Positions 15,956-24,860 of a stretch of 64,000 nucleotides of DNA are shown here, piece after piece. This stretch comes from UBA1930 sp943371535 (GTDB taxonomy: Bacteria; Bacteroidota; Bacteroidia; Chitinophagales; Chitinophagaceae). The position numbers and the translations under genes are program-made. Below the pieces are notes generated by a model that had not been told where the DNA came from, did no database searches, and saw only the letters and a list, made by a program, of their open reading frames with translations. The stretch's first letter is position 1; each line of letters starts with the position of its first letter. The stretch is from the NCBI GenBank assembly GCA_943371535.1, contig CALRVE020000010.1:31061-95060 (forward strand), in the 5' to 3' direction.

Positions 15956-17661
15956 CTATAAGCAATACCACTTGGTCTAAAGTCAATTACTTTCATTTGC
16001 AAATTGGTAGTTCCTTGCCATTCGTTTATATCTAAATTAAACACGATATCCAACGGTTGATTAGCTTGAATTAAATCAAATTTGTTGGCTAAATTAAAAC
16101 CAATGCCATTCAGCTGAATATTGTTTTGATGAACTGAAAAACGAATATGTTGTTCTTTTACAATCTTTGTAAAGCCAGTATCTAATACATTTTTAACAAC
16201 AAAAACAGGCTTCATATTTTCAGGACCAAATGGCTCCATTTGAGTTATAATATTATAAAACGAATGTGTAAGTTCACTCAGTGTTATTTCACTATCAATA
16301 ACAATCTCAGGAATTAGGAGTTCGGGTGTAATAGTTGCTTGAACTGCCTTTTCAAATGCGTCACTAAACTGTTGTACCTGGGTAGGTAATAAGGTCATTC
16401 CAGCAGCAGCAAAATGTCCTCCATATCCTAGTAAATGTTCTCTACAGGCATGTATAGCTTCATACAAATTAAAGCCTATAACACTTCTTGCACTTCCTGC
16501 AACATAATCACCACTTTTAGTAAGGACAATAGTAGGACGATAATATTTTTCAATTAATCTGCTTGCTACAATTCCAACTACACCTTTATGCCAATGCTCT
16601 TGATAAACAACAGTTGTTTTTCTTGCAATAAGACTTGCGTCATTTTCAATAATTGCCAATGCTTCTTCTGTTATAGAACTATCGGCTTCTTTTCTATCGG
16701 TATTATCACTATGTAAAATTTCAGCAAATTCTTTTGCTTTGGTTTCGTCTTTTTCAATAAATAATTGAACAGCTTTTTTTGCATCATCCATTCTGCCTGC
16801 TGCATTTACTCTAGGTGCAATAATGAATACCAAATTGGTAATGGTCATTTCTTTTTGAATACCTGCAAGCTGCATCAATGCTTTTATTCCAGTACTCGGA
16901 TTTTCATTTACTTTTTTCAATCCGTAATAAGCCAAAATTCTATTTTCACCTGTCATAGGTACAATATCAGCAGCTATCGCAGTAGCAACAAGATCTAAAT
17001 ATTGTAAATAAGTATTACTGTTTAAATGTAGTTTTTCTGCAAGTGCCTGCATCAATTTAAAACCTACGCCACAACCACATAATTCTTTATATGGATAGTT
17101 GCAATCTTTTTGTTTAGCATTTAAAATTGCAGCTGCATTAGGTATGATTTCATCGGGTAAATGGTGATCGCAAATGATAAAATCAATCCCTAAACTTTTT
17201 GCATAAGCAACCAGCTCTACACTTTTAATTCCACAATCTAAAGAAATGATGAGTGTAATGTTTTTTGTTTTTGCATAATCTATTCCAGCTTTACTAACAC
17301 CATATCCTTCTTTGTATCTATGAGGAATATAATAATCTACTTGGCTATAGATTGATGACAGAAATTGAAACATACTAGCTACACTTGTTGTTCCATCTAC
17401 ATCATAATCACCAAAAACTAAAATATTTTCTTTATTGGAGAAGGCCAACGTGAGTCGTGTTACAGCTTTATCCATATCTTTCATTAGCCAAGGGCTATGT
17501 AAGCCATTGAGCATTGGTCTAAAAAAAGATTTGGCTTTATCAAAGTCATCGAATCCTCTTTGTACTAATATTTTACAAAGTGTGTAATTAATTTTAAGGG
17601 CTTCATGTAAAGCTTTTGTTTGTTGTTCATTTGAAGTAAGAAGTTTCCATCTTTTTTTCAT
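15952..17661 (-). CDS. recJ: single-stranded-DNA-specific exonuclease RecJ
   Basis: 5'-3' ssDNA exonuclease used in recombination and mismatch repair. The 569 aa contain the DHH phosphoesterase core: motif I VFGDYDVDGT (residues 82-91), the DHH motif in ICDHHLPDE, and the DHHA1 motif GYGGHFAAAGMTL. The C-terminal OB-type domain follows. Length matches the family (560-580). It is 28 bases downstream of the polyprenyl synthase gene and likely co-transcribed with it. Confidence 0.96.
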   Translation of the reverse strand: MKKRWKLLTSNEQQTKALHEALKINYTLCKILVQRGFDDFDKAKSFFRPMLNGLHSPWLMKDMDKAVTRLTLAFSNKENILVFGDYDVDGTTSVASMFQFLSSIYSQVDYYIPHRYKEGYGVSKAGIDYAKTKNITLIISLDCGIKSVELVAYAKSLGIDFIICDHHLPDEIIPNAAAILNAKQKDCNYPYKELCGCGVGFKLMQALAEKLHLNSNTYLQYLDLVATAIAADIVPMTGENRILAYYGLKKVNENPSTGIKALMQLAGIQKEMTITNLVFIIAPRVNAAGRMDDAKKAVQLFIEKDETKAKEFAEILHSDNTDRKEADSSITEEALAIIENDASLIARKTTVVYQEHWHKGVVGIVASRLIEKYYRPTIVLTKSGDYVAGSARSVIGFNLYEAIHACREHLLGYGGHFAAAGMTLLPTQVQQFSDAFEKAVQATITPELLIPEIVIDSEITLSELTHSFYNIITQMEPFGPENMKPVFVVKNVLDTGFTKIVKEQHIRFSVHQNNIQLNGIGFNLANKFDLIQANQPLDIVFNLDINEWQGTTNLQMKVIDFRPSGIAYS

Positions 17662-17689
17662 AGTAGTATAGTTGTTTCAAATGAAAAAA

Positions 17690-18652
17690 TTAATATACTC
17701 TATCGGTGGTATAACGTACCAATTCTTCTAAAGCATCTCTCACTTCACTGTTTGGAAATTTGTGTAACACATCTAAGGCTTCATCTCTATAGGCAAACAT
17801 TTTTTTTGTAGCGTATTCTATGCCACCAAAAGCTTCAACTTGTTCAATAATATATTTTACTTTGTTGGCTTGTGTATTTTCATTTTTTACAATGTAAATT
17901 ATTCTTTTTCTGGTACTTGCATCACAATTGTTCAAAGTATAAATTAATGGTAACGTTAATTTCTTTTCTCTAATATCGTTGCCTGTTGGTTTACCAACAT
18001 TAGCAGAACCGTAATCAAAAAGATCGTCTTTTATTTGAAAAGCCATACCTACTTTTTCGCCAAATAATCGCATTTGTTCAACGGCGTATTCACTTTCAAA
18101 AGTTGAAGATGCACCTGCTGCACAAGAAGATGCCAATAAAGAAGCGGTTTTTCCTTTAATAATTTCGTAATATACCTCTTCACTAAGGTTTAAGTTTCTG
18201 GATTTTTCAATTTGAAGCAATTCTCCCTCACTCATTTCTTTAACTGCATTAGATAGGATTTGTAATACTAGGTGATCTTTATTGTTTAAAGACAAGAGTA
18301 ATCCTTTTGAAAGTAAATAATCTCCAACAAGAACGGCAATTTTATTTTTCCAAATAGCGTTAATCGAGAAGAAGCCTCTTCTTTCCATAGCTTCATCTAC
18401 TACATCGTCATGAACTAAAGTTGCGGTATGTAACAATTCAACCAACGAAGCTGCTCTATAAGATGTGTCATTAATTGGCCCTCCTAACTTAGCTGCAAGT
18501 AAAACAAACATGGGTCTTAATTGCTTGCCTTTACGTTTTACAATGTATTGCATTATTCTATCTAGTAAAGCCACCCTACTTTTTACAGCTTCTCTAAAAT
18601 GAATTTCAAATTGCTGTAATTCTTCTCCAATTATGTTTTTTGCTAATTTCAT
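17690..18652 (-). CDS. all-trans polyprenyl diphosphate synthase
   Basis: Elongates farnesyl diphosphate with isopentenyl diphosphate to the long side chain of respiratory quinones (menaquinone in this phylum). In its 320 aa the first aspartate-rich motif is HDDVVDE (D82-D86) and the second is KDDLFDYG at about 208, with GKQLRPMFVLLAAK upstream, all diagnostic of the IspB/HepT type. Chain length cannot be read with confidence; octaprenyl or heptaprenyl are both possible. First gene of a two-gene minus-strand unit with recJ; divergent from the OmpA gene with a 181-base gap. Confidence 0.92.
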   Translation of the reverse strand: MKLAKNIIGEELQQFEIHFREAVKSRVALLDRIMQYIVKRKGKQLRPMFVLLAAKLGGPINDTSYRAASLVELLHTATLVHDDVVDEAMERRGFFSINAIWKNKIAVLVGDYLLSKGLLLSLNNKDHLVLQILSNAVKEMSEGELLQIEKSRNLNLSEEVYYEIIKGKTASLLASSCAAGASSTFESEYAVEQMRLFGEKVGMAFQIKDDLFDYGSANVGKPTGNDIREKKLTLPLIYTLNNCDASTRKRIIYIVKNENTQANKVKYIIEQVEAFGGIEYATKKMFAYRDEALDVLHKFPNSEVRDALEELVRYTTDRVY

Positions 18653-18752
18653 CTTTATAATAATGGTGCAATATACCCATAACCACCATATAGAATTTGC
18701 GAAATGGGGATAACTATACTGTAAAATAGGTCAAAAACTAATTTATATATAT

Positions 18753-18783
18753 TTTGGTATTTTATTTGCAATGATTACTTTTG
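18753..18783 (+). promoter_or_regulatory. canonical Bacteroidota promoter upstream of the first OmpA gene
   Basis: TTTG (18753-18756), 19-base spacer, TACTTTTG (18776-18783): exact fit to TTTG-N19-TAnnTTTG, 50 bases before the ATG. This is the best promoter match in the window and anchors the phylum assignment. Confidence 0.85.
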
Positions 18784-18833
18784 TTGAAATAATTTAAAAG
18801 TATTCATCAACAATTATTTATTAAATCATAATT

Positions 18834-20360
18834 ATGGCAAGCAAAAAGTACACATTATTAGCATTGTTATTTGTAGTATTATCTGCTACAAGCTTTGCAC
18901 AAGGAAACGATTGGGGTTGGGATTGGAAAGATAGTTCTAAAATTCCTGCAAAGAGAATGCCTCAGCACAACGAGTTTTTAAATAACAACTACCCTTATCC
19001 TGCACAACCTCGTAATCAATGGGAATTAGGGTTTACAGGAGGAGCATCAATGATTATAGGGGATGTTATTCCGAAACCAAATATTGGTGGTGGTATTAGC
19101 TTAAGAAAAGCAATTAATCACATCTTTTCTGTACGTGGTCAATATTTGGGATCTGTTAATTCTGGTAATCCAAGTAGTTATGGTTTGAGTGTTGGTCAGA
19201 AAGAATATAAAACTAAAACCCACAGTGGTAATATAGACGTAATTATGTCTTTAAATACTTTGAGTAATTATAGAGGTAATCCTAAAACAAATGTTTATGT
19301 TTTTGGTGGATATTCTATTATTGGATCTCAGGTAACTCAAATGCAAGGTGCAAATGAGAACATTTTTTACGGAATTGGTTCTCCAAATTCTCAATCAGGG
19401 TTAGTTACAACAATTTTTGGTGATGTAGTGAATGGTCGTAAAGGTTGGTCTGTGATGCAAGGTTTTTCTACTGGTGCAGGAATTTCATTTAAAATGAGCA
19501 ATAAAGTTAATATAGGTTTAGAACAAAGATTAACATTCATTTCTCCAGGTTACGATTATTCTGATGGTTTCAGTGATGGTAATAGCAATGATGTCTATAG
19601 TTTTACTGGTGCTAGAGTAAATGTGAACATTGGCAATACAGCTAAAAGAGTACAACCTCTATACTGGATTAATCCTAATAACTTTGTTTATAATGAGTTA
19701 AACAAGCCACAGCACATGAAAATGCCTAAAGTTAAGTTAGACGATGCTGATGGTGACGGTGTTACTGATCAATTTGATCTTGAGCCAAATACTCCTGCAG
19801 GTGCTAAAGTTGACTCTCGTGGTCGTGCATTAGATACTGATGGTGATGGTATTCCTGATTATAAAGACAAAGAAATTTTAACTTCTCAAAAGTGTTTCCC
19901 TGTTAATAATGAAGGTGTTGGTACTTGTCCAGAACCAGCATGTTGCAAAGAATTAAGAGATGAAATCACTAAAATGAAAGAAAGCGGTTGGGGAGATAAA
20001 AAAGAAGATGAGTGTGTAATTGGTGATTTACCAAGTATTCAATTCAAAGGAAATGCAAAATTATCAAAAGATGCTCAAGCTGTTTTAGCAACTGTAGCTC
20101 AAAAAATAAATGCAAACCCTACATGTAAAATTAAGGTTGTAGGTTACGGGTCTACCGATAAAAAATCTCAACAATCTAGCTGGGAAAAAGTAAATGCTGT
20201 TATCAAGTATTTAGTTGAAAAGCAAGGTGTTGCTGAAAGCAGATTCATCTTCACTTATGGTCAAGATGGTGATGTAAATACTGTAGATTTACAAGGTACT
20301 ACAGAAGAAGGTCCAAATACAGTACCTGCCCCTCATCCAAACTTAAAAAGTAAGAATTAA
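18834..20360 (+). CDS. OmpA-family outer-membrane protein with TSP type-3 repeats (paralog 1)
   Basis: The 508 aa start with a signal peptide (LLALLFVVLSATSFAQ). Domains: an N-terminal beta-barrel-like region (about 50-270, alternating Gly/aromatic strands, FTGGASMIIGDV), calcium-binding thrombospondin-3 repeats (DADGDGVTDQFDLEPNTP and DTDGDGIPDYKDKE, about 300-345), a cysteine-rich turn (CFPVNNEGVGTCPEPACC), then an OmpA-like C-terminus (about 395-490). The peptidoglycan-binding signature is eroded: where a typical OmpA has an NxxLSxxRA helix this has SSWEKVNAVIKYL, and the diaminopimelate-binding Asp is not evident. Probably an abundant outer-membrane structural protein. A close paralog follows; a terminator separates the two. 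Confidence 0.9.
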   Translation: MASKKYTLLALLFVVLSATSFAQGNDWGWDWKDSSKIPAKRMPQHNEFLNNNYPYPAQPRNQWELGFTGGASMIIGDVIPKPNIGGGISLRKAINHIFSVRGQYLGSVNSGNPSSYGLSVGQKEYKTKTHSGNIDVIMSLNTLSNYRGNPKTNVYVFGGYSIIGSQVTQMQGANENIFYGIGSPNSQSGLVTTIFGDVVNGRKGWSVMQGFSTGAGISFKMSNKVNIGLEQRLTFISPGYDYSDGFSDGNSNDVYSFTGARVNVNIGNTAKRVQPLYWINPNNFVYNELNKPQHMKMPKVKLDDADGDGVTDQFDLEPNTPAGAKVDSRGRALDTDGDGIPDYKDKEILTSQKCFPVNNEGVGTCPEPACCKELRDEITKMKESGWGDKKEDECVIGDLPSIQFKGNAKLSKDAQAVLATVAQKINANPTCKIKVVGYGSTDKKSQQSSWEKVNAVIKYLVEKQGVAESRFIFTYGQDGDVNTVDLQGTTEEGPNTVPAPHPNLKSKN

Positions 20361-20384
20361 TATATCTTATCCACATAATTCAGT

Positions 20385-20416
20385 GAAAAGCTTTCCAAAT
20401 TTTTGGAAAGCTTTTC
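20385..20416 (+). terminator. intrinsic terminator between the OmpA paralogs
   Basis: GAAAAGCTTTCCAAA / TTTGGAAAGCTTTTC, 15 perfect pairs with minimal loop, then TTTT. Confidence 0.85.
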
Positions 20417-20566
20417 TTTTATTAACCATTGTGGATTAATTATTTAGAAAAATTTTGTAAATGCAACGTTTTGGTGCAATTAACAATCATATAGTTACGT
20501 TATAAACAAAATTTTCACAAATCCAGTATTCTATAAACTTTAGTGTTTTCACTCAACATCGAAATT

Positions 20567-22312
20567 ATGTTCAAAAAAAGAAGTTATTTACTGGTACTTG
20601 TTTGTTTTTTTTCATTGTTTAATGTAGCGTCTGCCCAAATGGGTGGGGTACATAACTATTCAGATAGCTCTTATATTTCTCCAAGAGATTTATCGCAGCA
20701 ATCAGATTTTTTAAACAATAAAGGAAGTTTTCCAGCAAAACCTAGAGATGCTTGGCAAATTGGATTTTTTGCAGGTATGCCATTTGTAGATGGTGATTGT
20801 GAGCCTGCAATTTTAGGAGTTGGGAAAGGCATTCAGTCTATTTCACATGGATTAGGGGTACATGTAAGAAAAGCTATGGGTTATGTTTTTTCAATTAGAA
20901 CATCTGCAGCTTATTACAATATGGTTGGTTTAGATTATCAGCCTAACTCAAATCTGAATAACAATCCTGTAATTGAAAGGTTATATGGAAATGCACCTCG
21001 TGGATATATACACAATCATAGAACAATGGCATTTGTTGGTTCGGTTGAAGGGTTGATTTCTTTTAGTAATATCATGTTCCATACTAAACAAAAAAGATGG
21101 AATATTTACTCCTTAATTGGATTCAGTGGTTTTGCATACAATACAAGGTTGAATATGATGGATGGAAGTGGTCAAAGATATGCATTTGAAGATGTAAGTA
21201 GGGCTTATTCTGCAGGTGTAAAGGCAACTACTTTAAGAACTATGTTGCGGAATATGACTGATAACTCTTACGAAACACAAGCTGTTTCCAATAATAGGAA
21301 ATCGGCAGTTGGGAGTGATTGGAATGTTAGATATGGATTAAGTTATGGTTTTGGCTTAGAATATAGAATGGGTAAAGCATGGTCGATTAATTTTGAGTAT
21401 AAAAGAATTAAAACAGAAGATGATTATATTGATGGTTGGCATAGACAAAGTGGCGACTTACGTTTTGCTGTTTTTACATCTGAGCCTGATAATCTTCATT
21501 TTGGACAAGTGGGTGCAAATTTCAATTTAGGTAGTGGTAAAAAAAGAGTACCTCCATTGTGGTGGTTAAATCCTTTGGAATTTGCTTATGCCGACTTAAA
21601 AGATAATAAATCTGCCATTGCAAAAATGTTTAAGGTAAAAGATGATGATAATGATGGAGTGATGAATGAATTAGATTTAGAACCAAACACACCTGATGGT
21701 TGCCCTGTAGATACACATGGTGTAACAGCAGATACTGATGGCGATGGAGTTCCAGATTGTTTAGATAAAGAAAAGCTTACCCTGCAAAAATGTTTCCCTG
21801 TAGATGCTGATGGAGTTGGAAATTGCCCTGAACCTGCATGTTGCGATTCTTTAGCAGCTAAAATTGCTACTTGTTGTGATAATAAAGGTGGTAAAGGTGG
21901 CGATTCAAAAGAATGTACAATTGACGAGTTGCCTTCAATACAATTCTACGGTAATAATTATAAGTTAAGCAAAGATGCAGAAGCCATTTTATCGGTAGTT
22001 GCAGAAAAAATGAAGAATAATCCAAATTGTAATTTGAAAGTTGTAGGTTATGGTAAGAAAACTAAGGCTGCACAACAATTAAGTTGGGATAGAGTTAATG
22101 CCATTATTAGGTATTTGGTAGAGCAACAAGGTATTTCGGAAAGTAGATTTATTTTTGAATATGGTAGAAGTGAAGATGGTGACGTACTTTCTGTAGACTT
22201 ATTTGGAACAATGGAAAATGGTCCTAATACAGTTCAACCACCACATCCACAGTTAAGAAATCCAAAAACGGTTAAACCTGCCGTAAAAAGAAAAGGGGTT
22301 TTTGGAAGATAA
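20567..22312 (+). CDS. OmpA-family outer-membrane protein with TSP type-3 repeats (paralog 2)
   Basis: Start chosen at the ATG at 20567, which begins a clean signal peptide (FKKRSYLLVLVCFFSLFNVASAQ without its last residues); a GTG at 20543 is in frame but would add eight residues before it. Mature architecture copies paralog 1: shared motif DFLNNKGSFPAKPRDAWQIG versus EFLNNNYPYPAQPRNQWELG, barrel region, TSP3 repeats (DDDNDGVMNELDLEPNTP, DTDGDGVPDCLDKE), the same cysteine turn, and an OmpA-like C-terminus with LSWDRVNAIIRYLVEQQG. At 581 aa it is larger, with a longer barrel region. Tandem duplication is the simplest origin. The arginine of the OmpA signature is kept here (SWDRV) and replaced by Lys in paralog 1. 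Confidence 0.88.
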   Translation: MFKKRSYLLVLVCFFSLFNVASAQMGGVHNYSDSSYISPRDLSQQSDFLNNKGSFPAKPRDAWQIGFFAGMPFVDGDCEPAILGVGKGIQSISHGLGVHVRKAMGYVFSIRTSAAYYNMVGLDYQPNSNLNNNPVIERLYGNAPRGYIHNHRTMAFVGSVEGLISFSNIMFHTKQKRWNIYSLIGFSGFAYNTRLNMMDGSGQRYAFEDVSRAYSAGVKATTLRTMLRNMTDNSYETQAVSNNRKSAVGSDWNVRYGLSYGFGLEYRMGKAWSINFEYKRIKTEDDYIDGWHRQSGDLRFAVFTSEPDNLHFGQVGANFNLGSGKKRVPPLWWLNPLEFAYADLKDNKSAIAKMFKVKDDDNDGVMNELDLEPNTPDGCPVDTHGVTADTDGDGVPDCLDKEKLTLQKCFPVDADGVGNCPEPACCDSLAAKIATCCDNKGGKGGDSKECTIDELPSIQFYGNNYKLSKDAEAILSVVAEKMKNNPNCNLKVVGYGKKTKAAQQLSWDRVNAIIRYLVEQQGISESRFIFEYGRSEDGDVLSVDLFGTMENGPNTVQPPHPQLRNPKTVKPAVKRKGVFGR

Positions 22313-22331
22313 TTTTTCAAAAAATAGCTAT

Positions 22332-22363
22332 AAAGCCTTCAATAATTAACTGTTGAAGGCTTT
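22332..22363 (+). terminator. intrinsic terminator after OmpA paralog 2
   Basis: AAAGCCTTCAA / TTGAAGGCTTT, 11 perfect pairs, 10-base loop, followed by four more Ts. Confidence 0.85.
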
Positions 22364-22430
22364 TTTTCTTAATCTTAACTATTCAAAATGCATTCGTAAA
22401 AGAACAGTACATAAATTGCCAGCAAAACCA

Positions 22431-22438
22431 TACTTTTG
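22431..22438 (+). promoter_or_regulatory. promoter -7 element for the bamD operon
   Basis: TACTTTTG, exact TAnnTTTG, 9 bases before the bamD ATG, so the transcript would be almost leaderless. The -33 box is not convincing. Confidence 0.5.
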
Positions 22439-22447
22439 CAAACTTCC

Positions 22448-23269
22448 ATGAAACGAGTACTTATTTTTTTATTAGTCATTATTGTTGCATTAAGTTCGTG
22501 TACTTCAAAATTTGCTAAAATTCAAAAAAGCAAAGATTATAAGTACAAACTTAAAATGGCCGAACAGTATTATGTGAAACAGAAATACAATTTTGCACAA
22601 ATTCTTTTCGAAGAAATATTTCCGTTTTTAAAAGGCACCCCTGAGTTTGAAGATGTGTACTACAAATTCGCCTATTGCTCTTACTACGAGAAAGATTATT
22701 TAAATGCCGAGAATTTATTTAAAAGCTTTACCGAAACCTTTCCCAATAGTCCTAGAGCCGAAGAATGTGAGTATATGAGGGCTTACAGTTTTTTTAAACA
22801 ATCTCCTAAAGTAGAATTAGATCAAACCAATACTAATAAAACAATTGGTTTAATGCAGGCTTATATTAACACACATCCAACTTCTAAAAGAGTTAAAGAA
22901 GCTACCGAAATAATGGATTTGTGCAGAGAAAAGTTAGAATTAAAAGATTATAAAAGTGCAGAGCTATATTACAACTTAGGTTTTTTTAAAGCAGCAGCTA
23001 TTTCTTTTGCCAATGTATCTGAAAATTTTCCAGATTCTAAAAAAAGCGATGAATACAAGCTATTGGTAATAAAGTCGTATTACAAATACGCCGAAATGAG
23101 TATTCCTGAAAAACAAGAAGAGCGTTATGAGAAGGTAATTATTGAGTGCTCAGAATTTACAGAACGTTTTAAAGGAAGTAAATTTTTACAAGAAGTTGAA
23201 CGTTATAAAACATTATCAAATAATTTTATCAAAAATCAGAAAAATGAGCAAGTTAAGAAGGCAGCTTAG
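22448..23269 (+). CDS. bamD: outer membrane protein assembly factor BamD (lipoprotein)
   Basis: Lipoprotein subunit of the BAM complex that inserts beta-barrel proteins into the outer membrane. Start chosen at the ATG at 22448; the frame opens 12 bases earlier at a TTG that falls inside the promoter. The 273 aa have a lipobox (VALSSC) and TPR helices such as AEQYYVKQKYNFAQILFEEI and YYEKDYLNAENLFKSFTETF, matching BamD/YfiO. It overlaps the next gene (rpoZ) by 26 bases in another frame, suggesting translational coupling. First gene of bamD-rpoZ-coaBC-DUF4835-DUF4296, an order I associate with this phylum. Confidence 0.93.
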   Translation: MKRVLIFLLVIIVALSSCTSKFAKIQKSKDYKYKLKMAEQYYVKQKYNFAQILFEEIFPFLKGTPEFEDVYYKFAYCSYYEKDYLNAENLFKSFTETFPNSPRAEECEYMRAYSFFKQSPKVELDQTNTNKTIGLMQAYINTHPTSKRVKEATEIMDLCREKLELKDYKSAELYYNLGFFKAAAISFANVSENFPDSKKSDEYKLLVIKSYYKYAEMSIPEKQEERYEKVIIECSEFTERFKGSKFLQEVERYKTLSNNFIKNQKNEQVKKAA

Positions 23270-23585
23270 TGCCAATACAAACAGTGTAGTTGAAACAAAA
23301 AACTTGATTGATATAAAAGCCAAAACAGGTAATTTGTACGAATCAATTTCAATTGTTGCAAAACGAGCTAATCAAATCAATATTTCTTTAAAAGAAGAAT
23401 TGCATAACAAACTTGAAGAGTTTGCAAGCCATACCGATAGCTTAGAAGAAGTGCATGAAAATAAAGAACAAATTGAAATTTCTAGAGCATATGAAAAAAT
23501 GCCTAATCCTGCTATTCTTGCAACACAAGAGTTTATGGAAGAAAAAGTATATTATAGAAAAAATGAAGAAGATTTATTTAGATAA
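23244..23585 (+). CDS. rpoZ: RNA polymerase omega-like subunit
   Basis: Omega/Rpb6-type subunit that stabilises the beta-prime subunit of RNA polymerase. Start chosen at the ATG at 23244 (MSKLRRQLSANTNSVVETKN); the open frame runs further upstream inside bamD but without homology. The 113 aa are longer than proteobacterial omega. The conserved core is the Rpb6-like TGNLYESISIVAKRANQINI, and ISRAYEKMPNPAILATQEFM follows near the C-terminus. It overlaps the end of bamD, and a terminator at 23608-23635 separates it from coaBC, though read-through is possible. Confidence 0.88.
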   Translation: MSKLRRQLSANTNSVVETKNLIDIKAKTGNLYESISIVAKRANQINISLKEELHNKLEEFASHTDSLEEVHENKEQIEISRAYEKMPNPAILATQEFMEEKVYYRKNEEDLFR

Positions 23586-23607
23586 TCTTAATTTTTTATT
23601 GATATTC

Positions 23608-23635
23608 AAAACGACAGTGTAATTACTGTCGTTTT
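23608..23635 (+). terminator. intrinsic terminator after rpoZ
   Basis: AAAACGACAGT / ACTGTCGTTTT, 11 pairs, 6-base loop, with the T-tract forming part of the stem and running on as TTTTTG. Confidence 0.8.
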
Positions 23636-23663
23636 TGTTTATTTTCAATTTTCATTTTCACCA

Positions 23664-24860
23664 ATGCTCAAAGACAAAAAAATATTAATTGGTATTACTG
23701 GTAGTATTGCAGCGTATAAAATAATTTTATTGGTAAGACTATTGGTAAAAGCCAATGCCGAAGTGAAAATTGTAATGACCAAAAATGCTGCTCAATTTGT
23801 TTCGCCATTGGTACTTTCAACACTTTCAAGAAACAAAGTACTTATTGAATTAGCCGATGAGAGTGAATGGGCTAATCATGTTATGTTAGGACGTTGGGCT
23901 AATGTATTTTTAATTGCACCACTCAGCTGTAATACATTGGCAAAAATGGCAAATGGAATTTGCGATAATTTGTTAATGGCTACTTATTTATCGGCTACTT
24001 GCCCTGTAGTTGTTGCACCTGCAATGGATGAAGATATGTGGCATCATCCAGCTACTAAAAAAAATATTGCAACCATCAAAAGTTATAAGAATGAAATTAT
24101 TGATGTAGAGAAAGGGGAGTTAGGTAGTGGACTTATTGGAGATGGAAGAATGGCTGAACCTGAAACTATTTTCAATTACATTGTTGAACATTATTGTAGA
24201 ACAAATGCTTTTAAAAATAAGAGAGTACTTGTAACTGCTGGTCCAACTTATGAAGCTATAGACCCAGTTCGGTTTATTGGTAATCATTCATCGGGTAAAA
24301 TGGGTTTTGCAATTGCCGAAGCATTTTATTTACAAGGAGCTGACGTAACCCTTGTGTCAGGCCCAACCAATCAATCCATCAATTATCAAGGTATTAAAAT
24401 AATTCCAGTTCAATCAGCTCAACAAATGTTCGATGCTTGTGTAAAAGAGTTTAAAAAAACAGATATTGCTATCATGAGTGCTGCTGTTGCAGATTATACT
24501 CCAGTCGAAGTTGCTACTCAAAAAATAAAAAAGAAAACGGCAAATTTAACTTTACAGCTTACTAAAACAAATGATATACTTGCTCATTTAGGTGCTATCA
24601 AAAAGAAACATCAGTATTTAGTTGGCTTTGCACTTGAAACCAATAACGAAGAGCAAAATGCTTTACAAAAGTTAAAAACAAAAAATGCCGACTGTATTGT
24701 ATTAAATTCACTTAATCATTCAAATGCAGGATTTGGATTTGATACTAATAAAATTACTATTATTAATAAAGATGAAACAATACACAAGTTCGATCTGAAA
24801 GCTAAAGAAGCAGTAGCAAAAGATATTTCAACTTTTATTGAACAACAATTATCGCTATAA
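23664..24860 (+). CDS. coaBC: bifunctional phosphopantothenoylcysteine decarboxylase / phosphopantothenate-cysteine ligase
   Basis: Two consecutive steps of coenzyme A synthesis: ligation of cysteine to 4-phosphopantothenate (CoaB) and decarboxylation to phosphopantetheine (CoaC). The 398 aa show an N-terminal flavoprotein CoaC domain (GITGSIAAYKIILLVRLL, catalytic His in WANHVMLGRW, and APAMDEDMWHHPAT) and a C-terminal CoaB domain (TAGPTYEAIDPVRFIGNHSS). The usual PxMNxxMW motif reads PAMDEDMW, an Asp I believe is common in this phylum. The stop codon overlaps the next start as TAATG. Confidence 0.96.
   Translation: MLKDKKILIGITGSIAAYKIILLVRLLVKANAEVKIVMTKNAAQFVSPLVLSTLSRNKVLIELADESEWANHVMLGRWANVFLIAPLSCNTLAKMANGICDNLLMATYLSATCPVVVAPAMDEDMWHHPATKKNIATIKSYKNEIIDVEKGELGSGLIGDGRMAEPETIFNYIVEHYCRTNAFKNKRVLVTAGPTYEAIDPVRFIGNHSSGKMGFAIAEAFYLQGADVTLVSGPTNQSINYQGIKIIPVQSAQQMFDACVKEFKKTDIAIMSAAVADYTPVEVATQKIKKKTANLTLQLTKTNDILAHLGAIKKKHQYLVGFALETNNEEQNALQKLKTKNADCIVLNSLNHSNAGFGFDTNKITIINKDETIHKFDLKAKEAVAKDISTFIEQQLSL

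Noticed and set aside
23142..23243. Upstream start of the omega-like subunit inside bamD
   Set aside because: Would translate bamD sequence in another frame; the ATG at 23244 starts the conserved MSKLRRQL.
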